A stretch of DNA of 64,000 nucleotides from Curvularia sp. ZM96. Lineage: Eukaryota; Ascomycota; Dothideomycetes; Pleosporales; Pleosporaceae. Position 1 is the first letter of the stretch; the number at the start of each line of letters is the position of its first letter. The stretch covers positions 496,001 through 560,000 of the forward strand of contig JAJGBQ010000005.1 of NCBI GenBank assembly GCA_022457065.1, read 5' to 3'. The notes beneath the pieces are model-generated. The model made no database searches. It had not been told where the DNA came from and worked only from the letters and a program-made list of their open reading frames with translations. Made by a program: the position numbers and the translations under genes. Shown piece by piece: positions 35,319 through 47,146 of this stretch.

Positions 35319-37029
35319 ATGTCGAACTCGGTTGTGGTTAGTATTCCCTGGGTCGCGCAACGCGTGCTCGGGCGCGAGCGTACGGCGCAAGGGTCGAGGC
35401 AGGCTTGCTAACAGTAACCACCAGGGCGGCGTTTACCAGCAGATCATGGAGAAAGTGATCCAGGCATCGCAGAACGACTTTGAGGAGTCTGGCGTCGACC
35501 ACAGCACGCTGGAAGAGATGAAGCAGGTACGTGGCAACGCGGCCATTATCTTGGCTGTCGCGCATTTCCTCCCTCAGTCGCAGCGCTGCGCATCTCCCCC
35601 ACCGCGCAGCCTATTGTTTTTCTCCCCGGTCGACTTGGTCGGTGTTTGCTCGCATCATTTCTCGCTCGCTGCGACGATGGGGCGATGACTGCCTGGCTTG
35701 GGGGTGAAGGGCGGCTGAAAGCGGGGCTGAGTTGCCGGTCGGTCTTGCAGCGTTCGGGGGCGACTCAGTATTTGGGTCGCCTTCTTATAGCCCCTGCACA
35801 GCTCCCCCACCCGCCAAGCCCGGTACATCCTTGCCCAAACCAGCATAGTCTGTCATGTGACGGCCCTTTGCTCGTTGTCTTTCTTCCACCATGGATATCC
35901 AGCAAGCACCAGCTAACCATGTTTAGGGCTGGCAAGAGAGGTTGTCGGCACTCAAGATTGCTCACCTGCCCTGGGACCCTGCGCCGGAGCCCGTCCGCCA
36001 GCCCCCTACGGTGCCCTCCAATGTCAAGGTTGATAATGACATGCCGCCAGCATCTGGGCCCCAAGAGGGACTCGCCTACGCCAATGTCCCGGTCAAGACA
36101 GAGGGAGGCTACCAGCAGCCTATGCCCAACTATCCACAGGCTCAGGCAGCCAACAACGGTTACAGTGGTGGTTACGATCAGAACTCGCACTTGGCACAGC
36201 AGCGGGCAGCTGCTCTAGTTCAGCAACGTGTGCAACAGCAAGGCAATGCGCACCAGCAGAACTACCCTAATATGCCCCAACAAGGCCATTTGCCCCAGAT
36301 GCCTATGCAAGGTCAGCAGCAACGTATGATGGCTCCGCAGCAACAGCAACATCAACAGCGTCCGCAGCAGCCTCAGCAACAGCAAATGCCACAACAGCAG
36401 ATGCCACAACAAATGCAACAGCAACAGATGCCACAGCAACGCCCTCCTCACCAGAATCAGATGTATACCTCCCAGACGGATGGTCCTGATGATGCCATGG
36501 CGGATTGGGAAGCGTTCAAGGCTGCGCGTGCTGCCTCCGCTGTAGAACGAATGGCAGCTGATGACTTTATGCGTGCTCGCGTTGATGCCATGGCCATGCG
36601 CCAGGACAGCGGACTCATGGTACCTCTCGAATCGATGCCCAAGGGAAAGAAGCGAAAGGCTGCTGTTCGTGTCTTACAAGCCGGAGATGCTGCGGTTTCC
36701 ACGGATGTCCCGGCACCTGCCCGCTTCGACGGCGACGATGACGCCAAGCCCGAGGAGGACCCAGACGATGCCATCAATTCCGACCTCGATGACTCCGAGG
36801 ATGAGCTGAATGATGGTGACAACAGCGACGATGACATGGTGGACTACATGCTGTGCACCTATGACAAAGTCCAGAGGGTCAAGAACAAGTGGAAGTGCAC
36901 GCTTAAGGACGGCATTCTTACCACGAACAAGAAGGAGTAAGTTCAGCATCATGCAGTCACTCATTCTTTTGCGTGCTCACAGTTTGCAGGTACCTCTTTC
37001 ACAAGGCAAATGGTGAATTCGAATGGTAG
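35319..37029 (+). CDS. toa1: Transcription initiation factor IIA, large (alpha/beta) subunit
   Basis: Four exons, 35319-35336, 35425-35526, 35927-36936 and 36990-37029, give 389 aa. TFIIA binds TBP and stabilises the TBP-TATA complex in the nucleus. The N-terminal four-helix-bundle half is seen in GGVYQQIMEKVIQ...FEESGVDHSTLEEMKQ and GWQERLSAL. A long Gln/Met/Pro-rich linker follows (about residues 120-215), then an acidic stretch and the C-terminal beta-barrel half: DYMLCTYDKVQRVKNKWK, LKDGILTTNKKEYLFHKA and the final NGEFEW, which is nearly invariant. Exon 1 encodes only six residues, and intron 2 is 400 bp, unusually long for this window. The poly-Gln part is coded by mixed CAG/CAA codons, so it is not a simple pure repeat. 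Confidence 0.95.
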
Positions 37030-37988
37030 ATTTACCCGGCAAGCCACACTAATGCCCGTGGTAGCTGAACTCGAGTTCTAAGTCGTTTCCGTCCAACGCA
37101 CGAAACGGCCCACGGCACGACCAAAGACGCGAGTCTGGCTTATAGACAATACGACTGTACACTAACAACAAGATATGAATCACCTTGGTTTTTTAAAGAC
37201 GATGTTGGTTGCGTCTTCGGCACGGATTCTCCAGTAGCCAACAGACAAAGAAGGCACTCAGATTGGATACCATTATCGCCCAGCGATTTTGGTTTGCAGC
37301 CACCTATTCTGTCACATCGACACAAAGACTCCTCAAAAGTAAGAAAACAATAATTCTCCCCCGTGTTCATGGCTGGTTTTCGGGTTGCTTCCAAATTGGC
37401 ACTTTTTTCTTTTACTGCGAACAAGCGATGACTAGAAAGAGATGGGACAAGACAAAGTCAAGGATCTGGCTGGCTCTCGTAATTGCACAGCACAGGCGTC
37501 ATCGGTCCCCCTTTTTTTTTCCTGTGGTTTCATATTTTCTTATTTCCTTTGCCTCATCGGATACCTTTCCCATACGAAAGTTTTATGGATGGAGTTTGAC
37601 ATGTTTGTTGGTGTCTCCAGTCAACTACTTATTCCCTTTTTTGTTTCTTCGTTTCGGCAAGAGAAGCAGCGGGGAGCAGGAGAGTAATCGGGCTATGTCT
37701 TTTGGGCCCGTTAATCTGTCGGCTCAACGGCTGCACTTGGGCAGAGAGGGTGGGGGTGTCGAGATATAAATCGAAAAGTCGTGCGTTATGGTTATCTGTG
37801 TTTTTCTCTGTACCTAAGTCGTCCGTCAGCATGACATGGAGCTCTTTAATGGAAACATCGACCAAGCACGGCGAGCAAACTATAGAGAAATACAAAATCA
37901 GGCACGTTTATAAGATGGAACCTTTTGTTGTGATTACCATTGTGTGATGCTACATTTATCCCTTGTTTCCATCATAGTCGCACTATCC
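37030..37988. other. Intergenic, between convergent TOA1 and RAD1
   Basis: Nearly 1 kb holding the two 3' untranslated regions. T-rich runs occur around 37505-37515. No supported gene. Confidence 0.6.
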
Positions 37989-39153
37989 TCACTCGCTTTC
38001 GTCACTCGCGGATGCATTGTGCATTATCGTCTCATCGATATGTCCCGCCTCAACCTCATCCTCATCTTCATCAACAAGCGGCACAAATCTGAAATCCACA
38101 AAACCATTTTTGCCACTTGCAGGTGCTCCTCCGGCACCCAGGCCGGCACCAGGGCCCTCGACTTCAATCATGAACTGCAGACTTAATACTCCTTGCGTGT
38201 CTGCTCGTATGCTAACTTTGGTTGCCACACTCATTGCACGTGCCGCTTTCTGTATCAAGCTGAACTTGTAGCTTGAGCGGAAGACAGTATCTGGGTCGCT
38301 GAGCTGGAATCGTTCGAGGAGGTTTGCTGTGGATTGTTGATTCGCCGCATCGGTGCTTGGATTGACGTTTGTAGATGCTGGAGTGCGATAGGCAGAGGGT
38401 TGGGGCTTGTTGTTGAACTCGACACGCGCGGAGCCGAGGGTACCTGATGATGAGAGGGCGAAGAAGGGTTCTCCGCGGACGGTTTTGGCGTACATGGTTA
38501 GCTTTTCTGGGCTTGTGGAGGAGAGCTCTTGAATGGCGTCGTAGAGCCAGCTACCTCGCATGATGACTTTGAGTACGAGGGCGTCGCGGTCAAAGGGGAT
38601 TTCGTCGGCGTATTCGGGCTTGTAGGTTGTCAGGTCGCATTGGGTGCGGATACTCATTTCCGTCAGCGTCACTGCCAATGGGGAACCTGGGCCCTGGTAG
38701 CTGATGCGGCACATGTTGTTCATGCCACCCATGATGTTGTTGCCTGTAAAGGCAGTGCTAGTGGGGTAGGGTGCGTCGCGGGCCCATGGTGGTCTGGATG
38801 TAGCAGGATCGGTAAGGCCAAATATTTGAAGTGTTTCGAGGAGAGCTGGCAAGGAGATTTGAAACGCCGAATCAGTCGTAGGTTCATCGTCATGGTCGTT
38901 GAAGGTGTAGGTGGTAAAGAGGGATTTGTCGAGGAAGGCAGAGGCTGTCGCGGGGTTAGTCTGAAAGGGGCGCAAACTGGCAGCAGATATGCCTACCCTC
39001 CATTACACTCGCTTCATCAACTGCAAGCTTGAGGCCTATGTCGCTGATCTGGACGTGCGCTTTGTTGGAGAAAGCGATGCAGCGCAGTAGCTGGTACAGC
39101 TGACGCGCCGAACTCGACACGGCCGTAAGAACGGGAGTTTCTTGGTCATCCAT
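37989..39153 (-). CDS. rad1: DNA damage checkpoint clamp subunit Rad1 (9-1-1 complex)
   Basis: Two exons, 39153-38997 and 38944-37989, with a 52-bp intron (GTAGGC...CTAAC...ACAG), give 370 aa. Rad1 forms the PCNA-like ring with Rad9 and Hus1 that is loaded at damaged DNA and activates the checkpoint kinase. Visible family stretches are QLYQLLRCIAFSNKAHVQIS near the start, AFLDKSLFTTYTF across the splice junction, ISLPALLETLQIFG, CDLTTYKPE and, near the end, YKFSLIQKAARAMSVATKVS with VLSLQFMIE and FVDFRFVPL. These match the two PCNA-like folds. A short acidic tail ends the protein. Its start lies 1.1 kb from the OST5 start, and OST5 ends 177 bp upstream on the same strand. Confidence 0.93.
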
Positions 39154-39329
39154 CTTCCTGTAGCGCGACTGTTTCTAGGGGCTGTGGTTATGAGGGGTGG
39201 TAGAGTTATGCGTGGTATGGTAATGTATGACGCAGGCAATTCGAGCGTCTTGAACTTTTTATTGGTATTCCATAGATTGTACACACACAAGAGGCCCTTC
39301 CTCAACGCTGGACGGGTAATACAAGGAAA

Positions 39330-39729
39330 CTAGACGTAGACGCCGACTGCGCAAATCATGTAAACGGCACCGAAGCTGCTCGTAGTCAGTACGGGAGCCG
39401 CGTGTGTCCATGTTGGAGGACACGTACCCAAATGCTAAAGAAGCCGGAACACCAAGGACGGGCACGTTGACGAGCGATCGGTCTGTGGGTTCATGCGTGA
39501 GCAATTGTCGATGGGAGAAGGAAGCGTGTGTTGGGCATACTCAAGCCGAAGATGGTGGTCAGGACGAGGGCTGCGCATCGTTAGCATAGCTCCAGCAGAA
39601 GGGTCCGGAGCAGCACATACACAAGGCCAGCAGTACAAAGCCGACGGTGAACTGCGTGTTCTTTCTGACGGTAGGGTGGAAGGGCTGGGAAGCAGCAGCC
39701 TCCCAGACGTCTAGGAGTGGACTCGACAT
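39330..39729 (-). CDS. ost5: Oligosaccharyltransferase subunit OST5 (TMEM258 family)
   Basis: A 79-aa membrane protein in four small exons: 39729-39621, 39570-39541 (30 nt), 39482-39428 and 39375-39330, with introns of 50, 58 and 52 bp, each carrying a CTAAC- or CTGAC-like branch site or a clear acceptor. Two membrane segments are seen (FTVGFVLLALSLVLTTIF and NVPVLGVPASLAFGFGAVYM), and the end CAVGVYV is typical of the family, as is the opening LLDVWEAA. OST5 is a small accessory subunit of the ER complex that transfers the glycan to Asn residues of nascent proteins. The gene is too fragmented to appear as one open frame; it was found by following splice signals. It is divergent from GCN5, with 233 bp between the start codons. 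Confidence 0.9.
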
Positions 39730-39962
39730 GTGTGCGGAATGTGCAATTGGAAGCTGGATCGGGAGTCTCTCGTGAAGCTGCTGCCGTGGCCTCTGACGGC
39801 GGTGTTCACTGGCCGCCTCGGGCCGTGATTGGCTGGCGGGCCGCCGCGGTCAATGCGGGAGGCGCGACATGCCTGACGTTCAGTCAACCACCATACTGAG
39901 GGCAGGCGCGACCAGACACAACAAGGCGCCACACCCACCAAGACGGCGCTCAACACGGCACC
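39730..39962. promoter_or_regulatory. Divergent promoter shared by OST5 and GCN5
   Basis: Only 233 bp separate the start codons of OST5 (minus) and GCN5 (plus), so both promoters must lie in or overlap this GC-rich stretch. No specific factor site is claimed. Confidence 0.7.
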
Positions 39963-41553
39963 ATGGCGGGCGCAACAGAAGACAGTAAGTGTGCAGCTTC
40001 TTTCACTCCTCACAGCCCTACCTGCAACCCGGCCCTGCACGGTCGTCGCGCACCTGGTATGCCGCCGCCTCCCCGCAACAACCTCCCGCATTTGCGCGAT
40101 GCCTTGGGCTATTCCACCTCTCCCACCTCTCTTCCACCCTCACCACTACCCACACTCGCCCTATCTTCACGCGACTCCTCTCCAGACATACCCTTGTCCC
40201 TCCAAAAAGCTAACCTGTCGTCCTACGAAGCTAAGCGCAAAGCGACGACCGACCCTCCCAGCGGCTCTCCGAAGCGCATAAAGCATAGCCCTCCTACACC
40301 CGAGCAAACCGACGAGGCGCCCGCGCCCCCAGTCAAAAGGATAGTGCCCTTTCCCGAAAAGCCTGCCGTCATCGAGGAGCGCAATGGCGAGATCGAGTTC
40401 AGAGTCGTCAACAATGACGGGCGGAGGGAAAGCACAATCATCTTGACAGGCTTGAAGTGTATTTTTCAGAAACAGCTGCCCAAGATGCCAAAGGACTATA
40501 TTGCGCGCCTAGTCTACGACCGGACTCACTTGAGCATAGCTATTGTGAAGCACCCGCTCGAGGTGGTAGGGTAAGAGACCGCCCCCACTGTTCCTCCCCA
40601 AACAACGTAGTATCAGACGCTGACTGTCATTTTTGCAGAGGCATAACCTACCGCCCCTTTGACAAAGGCCAGTTCGCGGAAATTGTCTTTTGCGCAATCT
40701 CGTCGGACCAACAGGTCAAAGGCTACGGCGCCCATCTCATGTCGCATTTGAAGGACTACGTCAAGGCCACTTCCAAAGTGATGCACTTCCTCACCTATGC
40801 CGACAACTACGCCATTGGATACTTCAAAAAGCAGGGCTTCACCAAAGAGATCACATTGGAAAAGTCGAGGTGGATGGGCTACATCAAGGACTACGAGGGC
40901 GGTACCATTATGCAGTGCAGCATGGTGCCCAAGATCCGCTACCTCGAGTCTGGCCGGATGTTGCTGAAGCAGAAGGAGTGCGCAAACGCCAAGATCATGG
41001 CTGTCAGCAAGAGCTACGAGGTCCACTCGCCGCCAGCCCAGTGGGCCAAAGGCGAGCTGAAGCCCATCGATCCCCTCACCATCCCCGCCATCAAGGACTC
41101 TGGCTGGTCCCCCGTCATGGACGAACTGGCCCGCGCACCCCGCCACGGACCCAACTACAACGCGCTGCTTCATCTCCTCAACGACATGCAGAACAACAGC
41201 AACGCTTGGCCCTTCCAACAGCCCGTTAATAAGGACGAAGTTTTGGATTACTACGATGTAATCAAGGAGCCAATGGACCTTGCTACCATGGAGGAGAAGC
41301 ACGAGAAGGATCTGTATCCCAACCCAGAGGACTTTATCAGAGACGCCAAGCTCATTTTTGACAACTGCCGCAAGTACAACAATGAAAGCACGCCGTATGC
41401 CAAAGCTGCCAACCGACTGGAGAGATACATGTGGCAGCGTATACGTGAGATACCGGAGTGGTCGGTAAGTTTGCCAGTTCTGTTGGTTTGGTTCATTATG
41501 GTCACTTGCTAACATGTTACCAGCATCTGGAAGGAGAAATGACGGGCAAGTAG
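39963..41553 (+). CDS. gcn5: Histone acetyltransferase GCN5 (SAGA/ADA)
   Basis: Three exons, 39963-40570, 40639-41464 and 41524-41553, with introns of 68 and 59 bp, give 487 aa. It acetylates lysines of histone H3 as the catalytic subunit of SAGA-type coactivators. After a Pro/Ser-rich N-terminus of about 110 residues comes the acetyltransferase domain: EFRVVNNDG, FDKGQFAEIVFCAI (catalytic Glu in AEIVF), QQVKGYGAHLM (acetyl-CoA loop) and YADNYAIGYFKKQGF. The C-terminal bromodomain shows WPFQQPVNKDEVLDYYDVI and the acetyl-lysine-binding Asn in YNNES. The start at 39963 has a good context (caccATGG). A GT at 39987 could suggest an early intron, but no acceptor at reasonable distance keeps the frame. 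A later start at MPPPPRNN is possible. Confidence 0.96.
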
Positions 41554-43907
41554 GGCGTGGAAACTCTCGTTCCCATGAGGGTTTGTTTTTGTTTTCTCAG
41601 TCGTTTTAGGGTCTACAGGGGAAAAGAAAAGGGGGAAGTGTGTTGGAGATTTTGCCCAACGTATTTTGTGTATTCTTCTTTTTTCTTTTCAGCGGCATTG
41701 GGCATGGTGTATGGCGCATGGTGTTATGCCAACTTGGTTTGTATATACCCTTTGTCGTAGGCTGTTGAGTAACACGTATTTTTGTGTCATGGGCTCGTCG
41801 TGACTGAGAACCAGCGGATACGCGTGTATTATCCGTTCCGTACGTCATGTGCACGTCGGGTGCTCCCTCCCGTCCGGCATCAATGGTACAAGAGAATTCG
41901 GTTCGCCTATGATATTCTGTATGCAAGACATTGTTAGGAAGATACATGACCTTAACTGTACCTGGGCAAAAAGCAGACCAAAGTCGTCACCAATCTGTCA
42001 TCTAGTCCATCCCATGTACATAGCTAGGCCTATGTAGTCCAGGGGCAGGGCTAGACCAAGACCCGCTCTACCCCGTGCACCCATCAAGTGGATCCCCAGA
42101 TATACCAAGGATTGCATTGTTAGGGGGAGATTGGTTCGGAGACCATTGGGGACGCGAGATACCCAGCGCGAGGGATTGGGGGTGATGAGTGGACGATGGT
42201 GGTATGAGAGGGCGAGAACCCAGCTAGTTTCATGCATGCACGGTTTCCTAGCAACCACACATACACTGCTTCTGTTGAGATTTGTTTCCTGCAATGTTTG
42301 TTTTGTTGATCGTGGACAAGGAAACGCCGTAGTTGTTTTGACTGTTTGTTGGGCGAGGCTATGAGGAAGAAAATGGCCTCAGTTTTACACCTTCATTTCT
42401 TCCCTTTTCGTGTTTTAGTTTTTCTTTAAACTCTGCTGCAAGTCGTCTTGAGCCGCAGCCGCAGCCGCGGGCCATGCAGGACAGTCTGGCTATTATGTAC
42501 TGTAAACTGTAAACCCCGGAAGCCACGAGCCGAATTGAGAGAGACAAGCGGGCGAATTTGCGGGGTTTAGCCGACGATACCCATTGACTGTTGCCAGCGT
42601 AGTCTGTGATCGAGCCAGTAAATACTGCGTGTTGGACTTTTTTCAGTAACAATGTCTATCGTACGGTGCGTCGTTGCTCGCTGAAGAGCTTTATGTAGTG
42701 CTTGAATCCATATCACAAGCCAGCCCACACGAAGAGCTACCGCATGAAGCTGGGTCCGTTGCGGGGAAGGGTTAGGGCTAAGCGACAGGGTCATTACGCC
42801 GCGGATCCTCGTGACAATTTGGATATGCCACGCATCGGGGTGTTCGATCCCCCTCCTCCCAATTGCGTTTCCCGGGAAGCCAGCGTCTGTTTCAAAGGGC
42901 ATTCGCAGGCGAGCTCCGCTACAACCATTCGGCGCTTATACCGTAAGGCGCTGCGGTGATAAGCATCCAAGGCGTTGTTGTCTGCACGACGCGGTATCAG
43001 CGGCCAGTGAGCTTAGTGCCAACCTGGTTATCGGAATGGCTGACGATGGACTCTAGCCACCCACCGAGACTGGCCGAAGAGATAACTCGAGCGAGCACCA
43101 GTCGTAGCCACTTTGCTGATTCGAGCTCGCGTTGCGTCACATGTCCCCGTTGGTGGTGCATGGATCAGCGTAGTGGAGGCCAGGCGAAAAACTCGGTAAA
43201 TATCTGTCTGGTAGCGCTGTGGATTGGTGCATGGTGGAATTGCGGGCGCAACGAGTGGGCGTCTCTGTTTCCTTTTCGCCCTGGCCGCCCCCATGGTTGC
43301 TTCTTGGCATGGTGTTCCATTGTGCCGGAATGGCGGTCTTTGGCTCTCTCGGGGAAGACGATGGTGGTTCGTGCAGGCAGGGTAGTGGTGCAGTCGAGCG
43401 GCAGAGGCGCCAGGCCGCAAGGGGAGCGTCAACCGAGGAGGGGCGCAGATTCGCCGCCGCTTATCACGGACTAGGCGGTTGGCCTAGCACGTTCATCTCC
43501 GTGATTGGCGAGTGCGCCGAGCGACAAGACTGGGGAAGAGATAAGAACCCGGCAGGCGTTGCAGAGGCGGCTGTTACTGCGCGCCATCTGGTGAGCGACG
43601 CAGCGGTTCGCGACCGCGCACCATGGCCTTCTGGAAAGCCGAAGGCGCGGCAGGCCAATCGGGCGCGGGCTCGACGCACTGTGGCCATGTCCAAAGAGGC
43701 AGTTGCCAAGTGACATCTTGGGGACCACCCGCCTGGCAGTCTCCTCTGTCTGGGCCGCCGACGGTGCGAATCCCTCCACTTTGGCCGTAGCGCGAGCCAC
43801 GGTGCGAAAATATAATTCCCGTCCTGGCCGGCCCCAAGAGGTGAGCCAACAGTTCCTCATTGTTCAACCTCTTGCTGGGAACTGCACCTTTGTGCCGCTT
43901 CGTTGCC
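41554..43907. other. 2.35 kb intergenic stretch before the nucleoside transporter
   Basis: Between two plus-strand genes. The left third is the GCN5 3' region; the right third (about 43.0-43.9 kb) is GC-rich and should contain the transporter promoter and leader. Open frames on both strands in the right part are GC-driven, show no motif and overlap each other. Confidence 0.55.
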
Positions 43908-45932
43908 ATGGCCGACACTACCAACCAGCACAACGGCTCGCCCCAGCAGGGTGTGGCGTGCAATGACGATCCCGCCCTCGACATTGCCCACGAGCACCAG
44001 CACCAACACGTGCACCACAGTGCTCGCGGCGCCCATCCTGACAACGTAGTCTACTCCTCGGGCACCACCGACGAGAAGACGAGCGAGTTCCTTACTCCCA
44101 GCGCTCTCGACAGCCACGCCCACGTTCCCCCGCCCGCCGTCGACGAGAAGCACCAACTCGGCGCAAAGGCGGGAGGCTACGACTACGAGGTCGAGAAGGC
44201 TACCCGCAGCTCCTCGGATCCCGATGTCCTCGAGGGCGAGAGGAGGAAGCCATGGTATTCGCCTTCTTCTCTGTACCGGAAATACAGGCTGCCTATCCAC
44301 ATCTTCATTGGAAAGTTCTTCACTGGGTAAGGCGCATTTCCGTGCCAATTGTCTCGCGCATTGCGGACTGACTTGATTTTTTCTTGTAGATGGTGGATTG
44401 CCAGCGTAATCGTCCATCGCAAGGACAAGAACTGGATCATTCCCTTCTTGTTCTGGCTCGCCATCATGATCCGCTTGATTACGCTCCACATTCCGATCAC
44501 CGTCGTCACCAAGCCCATGCACTGGGTCTGGACAAACACTGGCACCCGGTTTGCAAATCTCGTCCCGGAGAAGCTGCGCACGCCAGCGGCCGGCTTCCTT
44601 GTGGTTGCTGTCATGATTGTCGGATCCTTCGCTAGTGAGGAAAGTGAAGACAACACCCGTGCCAACCGCGCAGTCTCCCTGTTCGGTCTGCTCGTCTTCA
44701 TCACCGTTTTCTGGGCCACGTCGCGCCACCGCAACAAGATTGTCTGGCACACCGTCATTGTCGGAATGCTGGTCCAGTTCATCATCGCCCTCTTCGTCCT
44801 CCGCACCAAGGCTGGATACGACATTTTCAACTTCATCTCTGAACTTGCTCGTTTGCTCCTGGGTTTCGCCAAAGACGGTGTTGAATTCTTGACCAACACG
44901 GATACCGCCAATCTTACTTGGTTCTTGATTTCTGTCATTCCAGCCATCATCTTCTTCGTGTCCATTGTGCAGCTCTTGTACTACTGGGGCATCCTCCAGT
45001 GGTTTGTTGGCAAGTTTGCCGTCTTCTTCTTCTGGTCCATGCGAGTCTCTGGTGCCGAGGCGGTTGTCGCTTCTGCGTCTCCTTTCATCGGTCAGGGTGA
45101 ATCCGCCATGTTGATCAGGCCTTTTGTCCCTCATCTTACCATGGCTGAGATCCATCAAGTCATGTGCTCTGGATTTGCTACCATTGCCGGTAGTGTCTTG
45201 GTGGCCTACATTGGCATGGGTCTCAACCCCCAGGCGCTCATCTCTTCCTGCGTAATGAGCATTCCTGCTTCTCTGGCTTTCAGCAAGCTCCGCTATCCCG
45301 AAACCGAAGAGACGCTCACAGCCGGCCGCGTTGTTGTCCCCGATGACGATGAACACAAGCCTGCCAACGCACTCCACGCTTTCGCCAACGGCGCCTGGCT
45401 CGGTCTCAAGATTGCTGGCATGATTGTTTCCACACTCCTGTGTATTATTGCCCTGCTCAACTTGGTCGACGGTCTGCTTACTTGGTGGGGTCGTTATATC
45501 AATCTCGACGGAGACTACGACTTGACGCTCGAGTTGATTCTCGGCTACCTGTTTTACCCAATTGCTTTCCTGCTGGGTGTATCTCGCCAGGGCAAGGATC
45601 TGCTCCTCGTCGGCCGTCTGATCGGTATCAAGGTCATTACCAACGAATTCGTCGCCTTCTCCGCTCTTGTCGACAAGGACCCCGAGTCTCCCTACCACAC
45701 CCTGTCCCCTCGATCTCGTGTCATTGCCACTTACGCCCTCTGCGGTTTCGGTAACATTGGATCTCTCGGTACCCAGATCGGTGTGCTCAGTCAAATCAGC
45801 CCCGGCCGTAGCGGTGACGTCTCTCGCGTTGCTCTGTCGGCTCTTGTCACTGGTGTCTTCTCCACCTTGTCCAGCGCGTCCATTGCAGGTCTCATCATTG
45901 TAGACCAGGCGAAGTTCAGTTCAGGCGCATAA
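43908..45932 (+). CDS. Concentrative nucleoside transporter (CNT family)
   Basis: Two exons, 43908-44326 and 44390-45932, with a 63-bp intron, give 653 aa. It imports nucleosides by cation (H+ or Na+) symport across the plasma membrane. A hydrophilic, His-rich N-terminus of about 125 residues is followed by the CNT core: SPFIGQGESAMLIRPFVPHLT with MAEIHQVMCSGFATIAGSVL, GVSRQGKDLLLVGRLIGIK, NEFVAFSAL and YALCGFGNIGSLGTQIG. These are the nucleoside- and cation-binding re-entrant loops. About a dozen hydrophobic segments are present, as usual for fungal CNTs. The minus strand is also open for 645 codons through this gene; that frame crosses the intron and is a composition shadow. Confidence 0.94.
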
Positions 45933-47146
45933 TAGTCTCTGGAGAGAATTAGTATATGTAGCACTACAGAGGCGCAATTGTTTGATTAGAGTTACTGGTT
46001 TGAGTACTCTGACAAAATGTCCTACTTTTTTAGTTAGTTTATTTGGTGTGCAACAAAGATACCCACCTCAATTGATGATTGAAACACTCCATCTCTTTGC
46101 CATTGATTGATACTCTCCCTCTCACTGCATTTATTCTGCCGTATGTGTGTGTGCTGCGTGCAAAACAAAGGACGTGCCAGATTATTGAGTCAAAGGCAGG
46201 TAGGTTCATCTACCATATATGAACGTCGTTTTTTCCATCCCGCCCTTCAGCTGCTTGGCGCCGCCCTTTACGCAGTGACATGTTGCCCCAAAGCGGTTAG
46301 CGCGCTCGTTCAGGTTAAACAACATACGAGCGGCGTAGTTCTATCTACACCAATCACGGCCAGAATACCATCACCACCAACCATCTCTCTCTCCCTCTTT
46401 CTACCTTCGTGCCTCGAAAAGTTCATAGTCACAATTTCGAATCAATCCTCTGCAATCTCTTTGCCGCTATTAATTTCCCCAAAACACAGCATCCTCCGCC
46501 GCTTCAGTACACGGCACCAACTCGAAGCAGCATCCATCGTCACCCAGTTTTTTCTCTCAGCATGGTCCTCAGGCGCGCCGACATGCAAAGAAACGATGCG
46601 AGTTGATGAGGGTTAAGTAGGGCACTAACTGATGTTGAAACTGAAGAAGCATTATTTGAATGTTTTCTCATTTTACACAAGACTATAGACGCCTTCCCAT
46701 GCTCCATAATACTAAGACAAGCCCGAAGCGCAAATTAGCGCGATATTCCAGACCGAAAATTAAAACTCCCTCGAAGGATATATAGAAGACTGAGCTTGTT
46801 CGTTCCTTTGTATCCCAATGGGTATCGTAAATCATCAAACTTGTGCTGTCCATTGGACGCTCGAAAGGCCAGGTATCAATTGTTCAAACGCCGTTTTGTA
46901 AATGCTTCCGAGACGCCTCGCTTGCTGAAATTGGACAAGAAAGCCATGAATTGGGATCCCAGCCATGCCATTGACAAATATTTCCGAGGGTCGATGTGGA
47001 GAACCTTCTCTCTTCTACAAGAGAAGGAGCGCGTCACATACCCAAAACCGAGATGTGATACTTACCAACTTACCGTTGCGCGTACAGTCGGATAAATGAT
47101 ACCAGCTTCATTGCGCAAACCGGTAGTTATAATGTCCGTGCGATGT
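45933..47146. other. Intergenic, between convergent CNT and CDC20
   Basis: 1.2 kb with the two 3' untranslated regions. A frame at 46107-46616 has low-complexity Ser/Leu composition and no support. No gene called. Confidence 0.6.

Noticed and set aside
39987..40014. A possible first intron in GCN5 starting GTAAGT
   Set aside because: The only nearby acceptor would give a 28-bp intron, shorter than any other here, and the uninterrupted frame already joins correctly.
42835..42865. A second B-box-like sequence (GTTCGATCCCC)
   Set aside because: The stem has mismatches and no matching 5' acceptor strand lies about 70 bases upstream.
43857..45794. A 645-codon open frame on the minus strand across the nucleoside transporter
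   Set aside because: It runs through the transporter's intron, has a Gly/Asp/Glu/Asn-rich random-looking translation and is explained by codon bias of the real gene on the plus strand.
46107..46616. A 169-codon frame between the transporter and CDC20
   Set aside because: Low-complexity Ser/Leu-rich translation in a region between convergent genes, with no motif.
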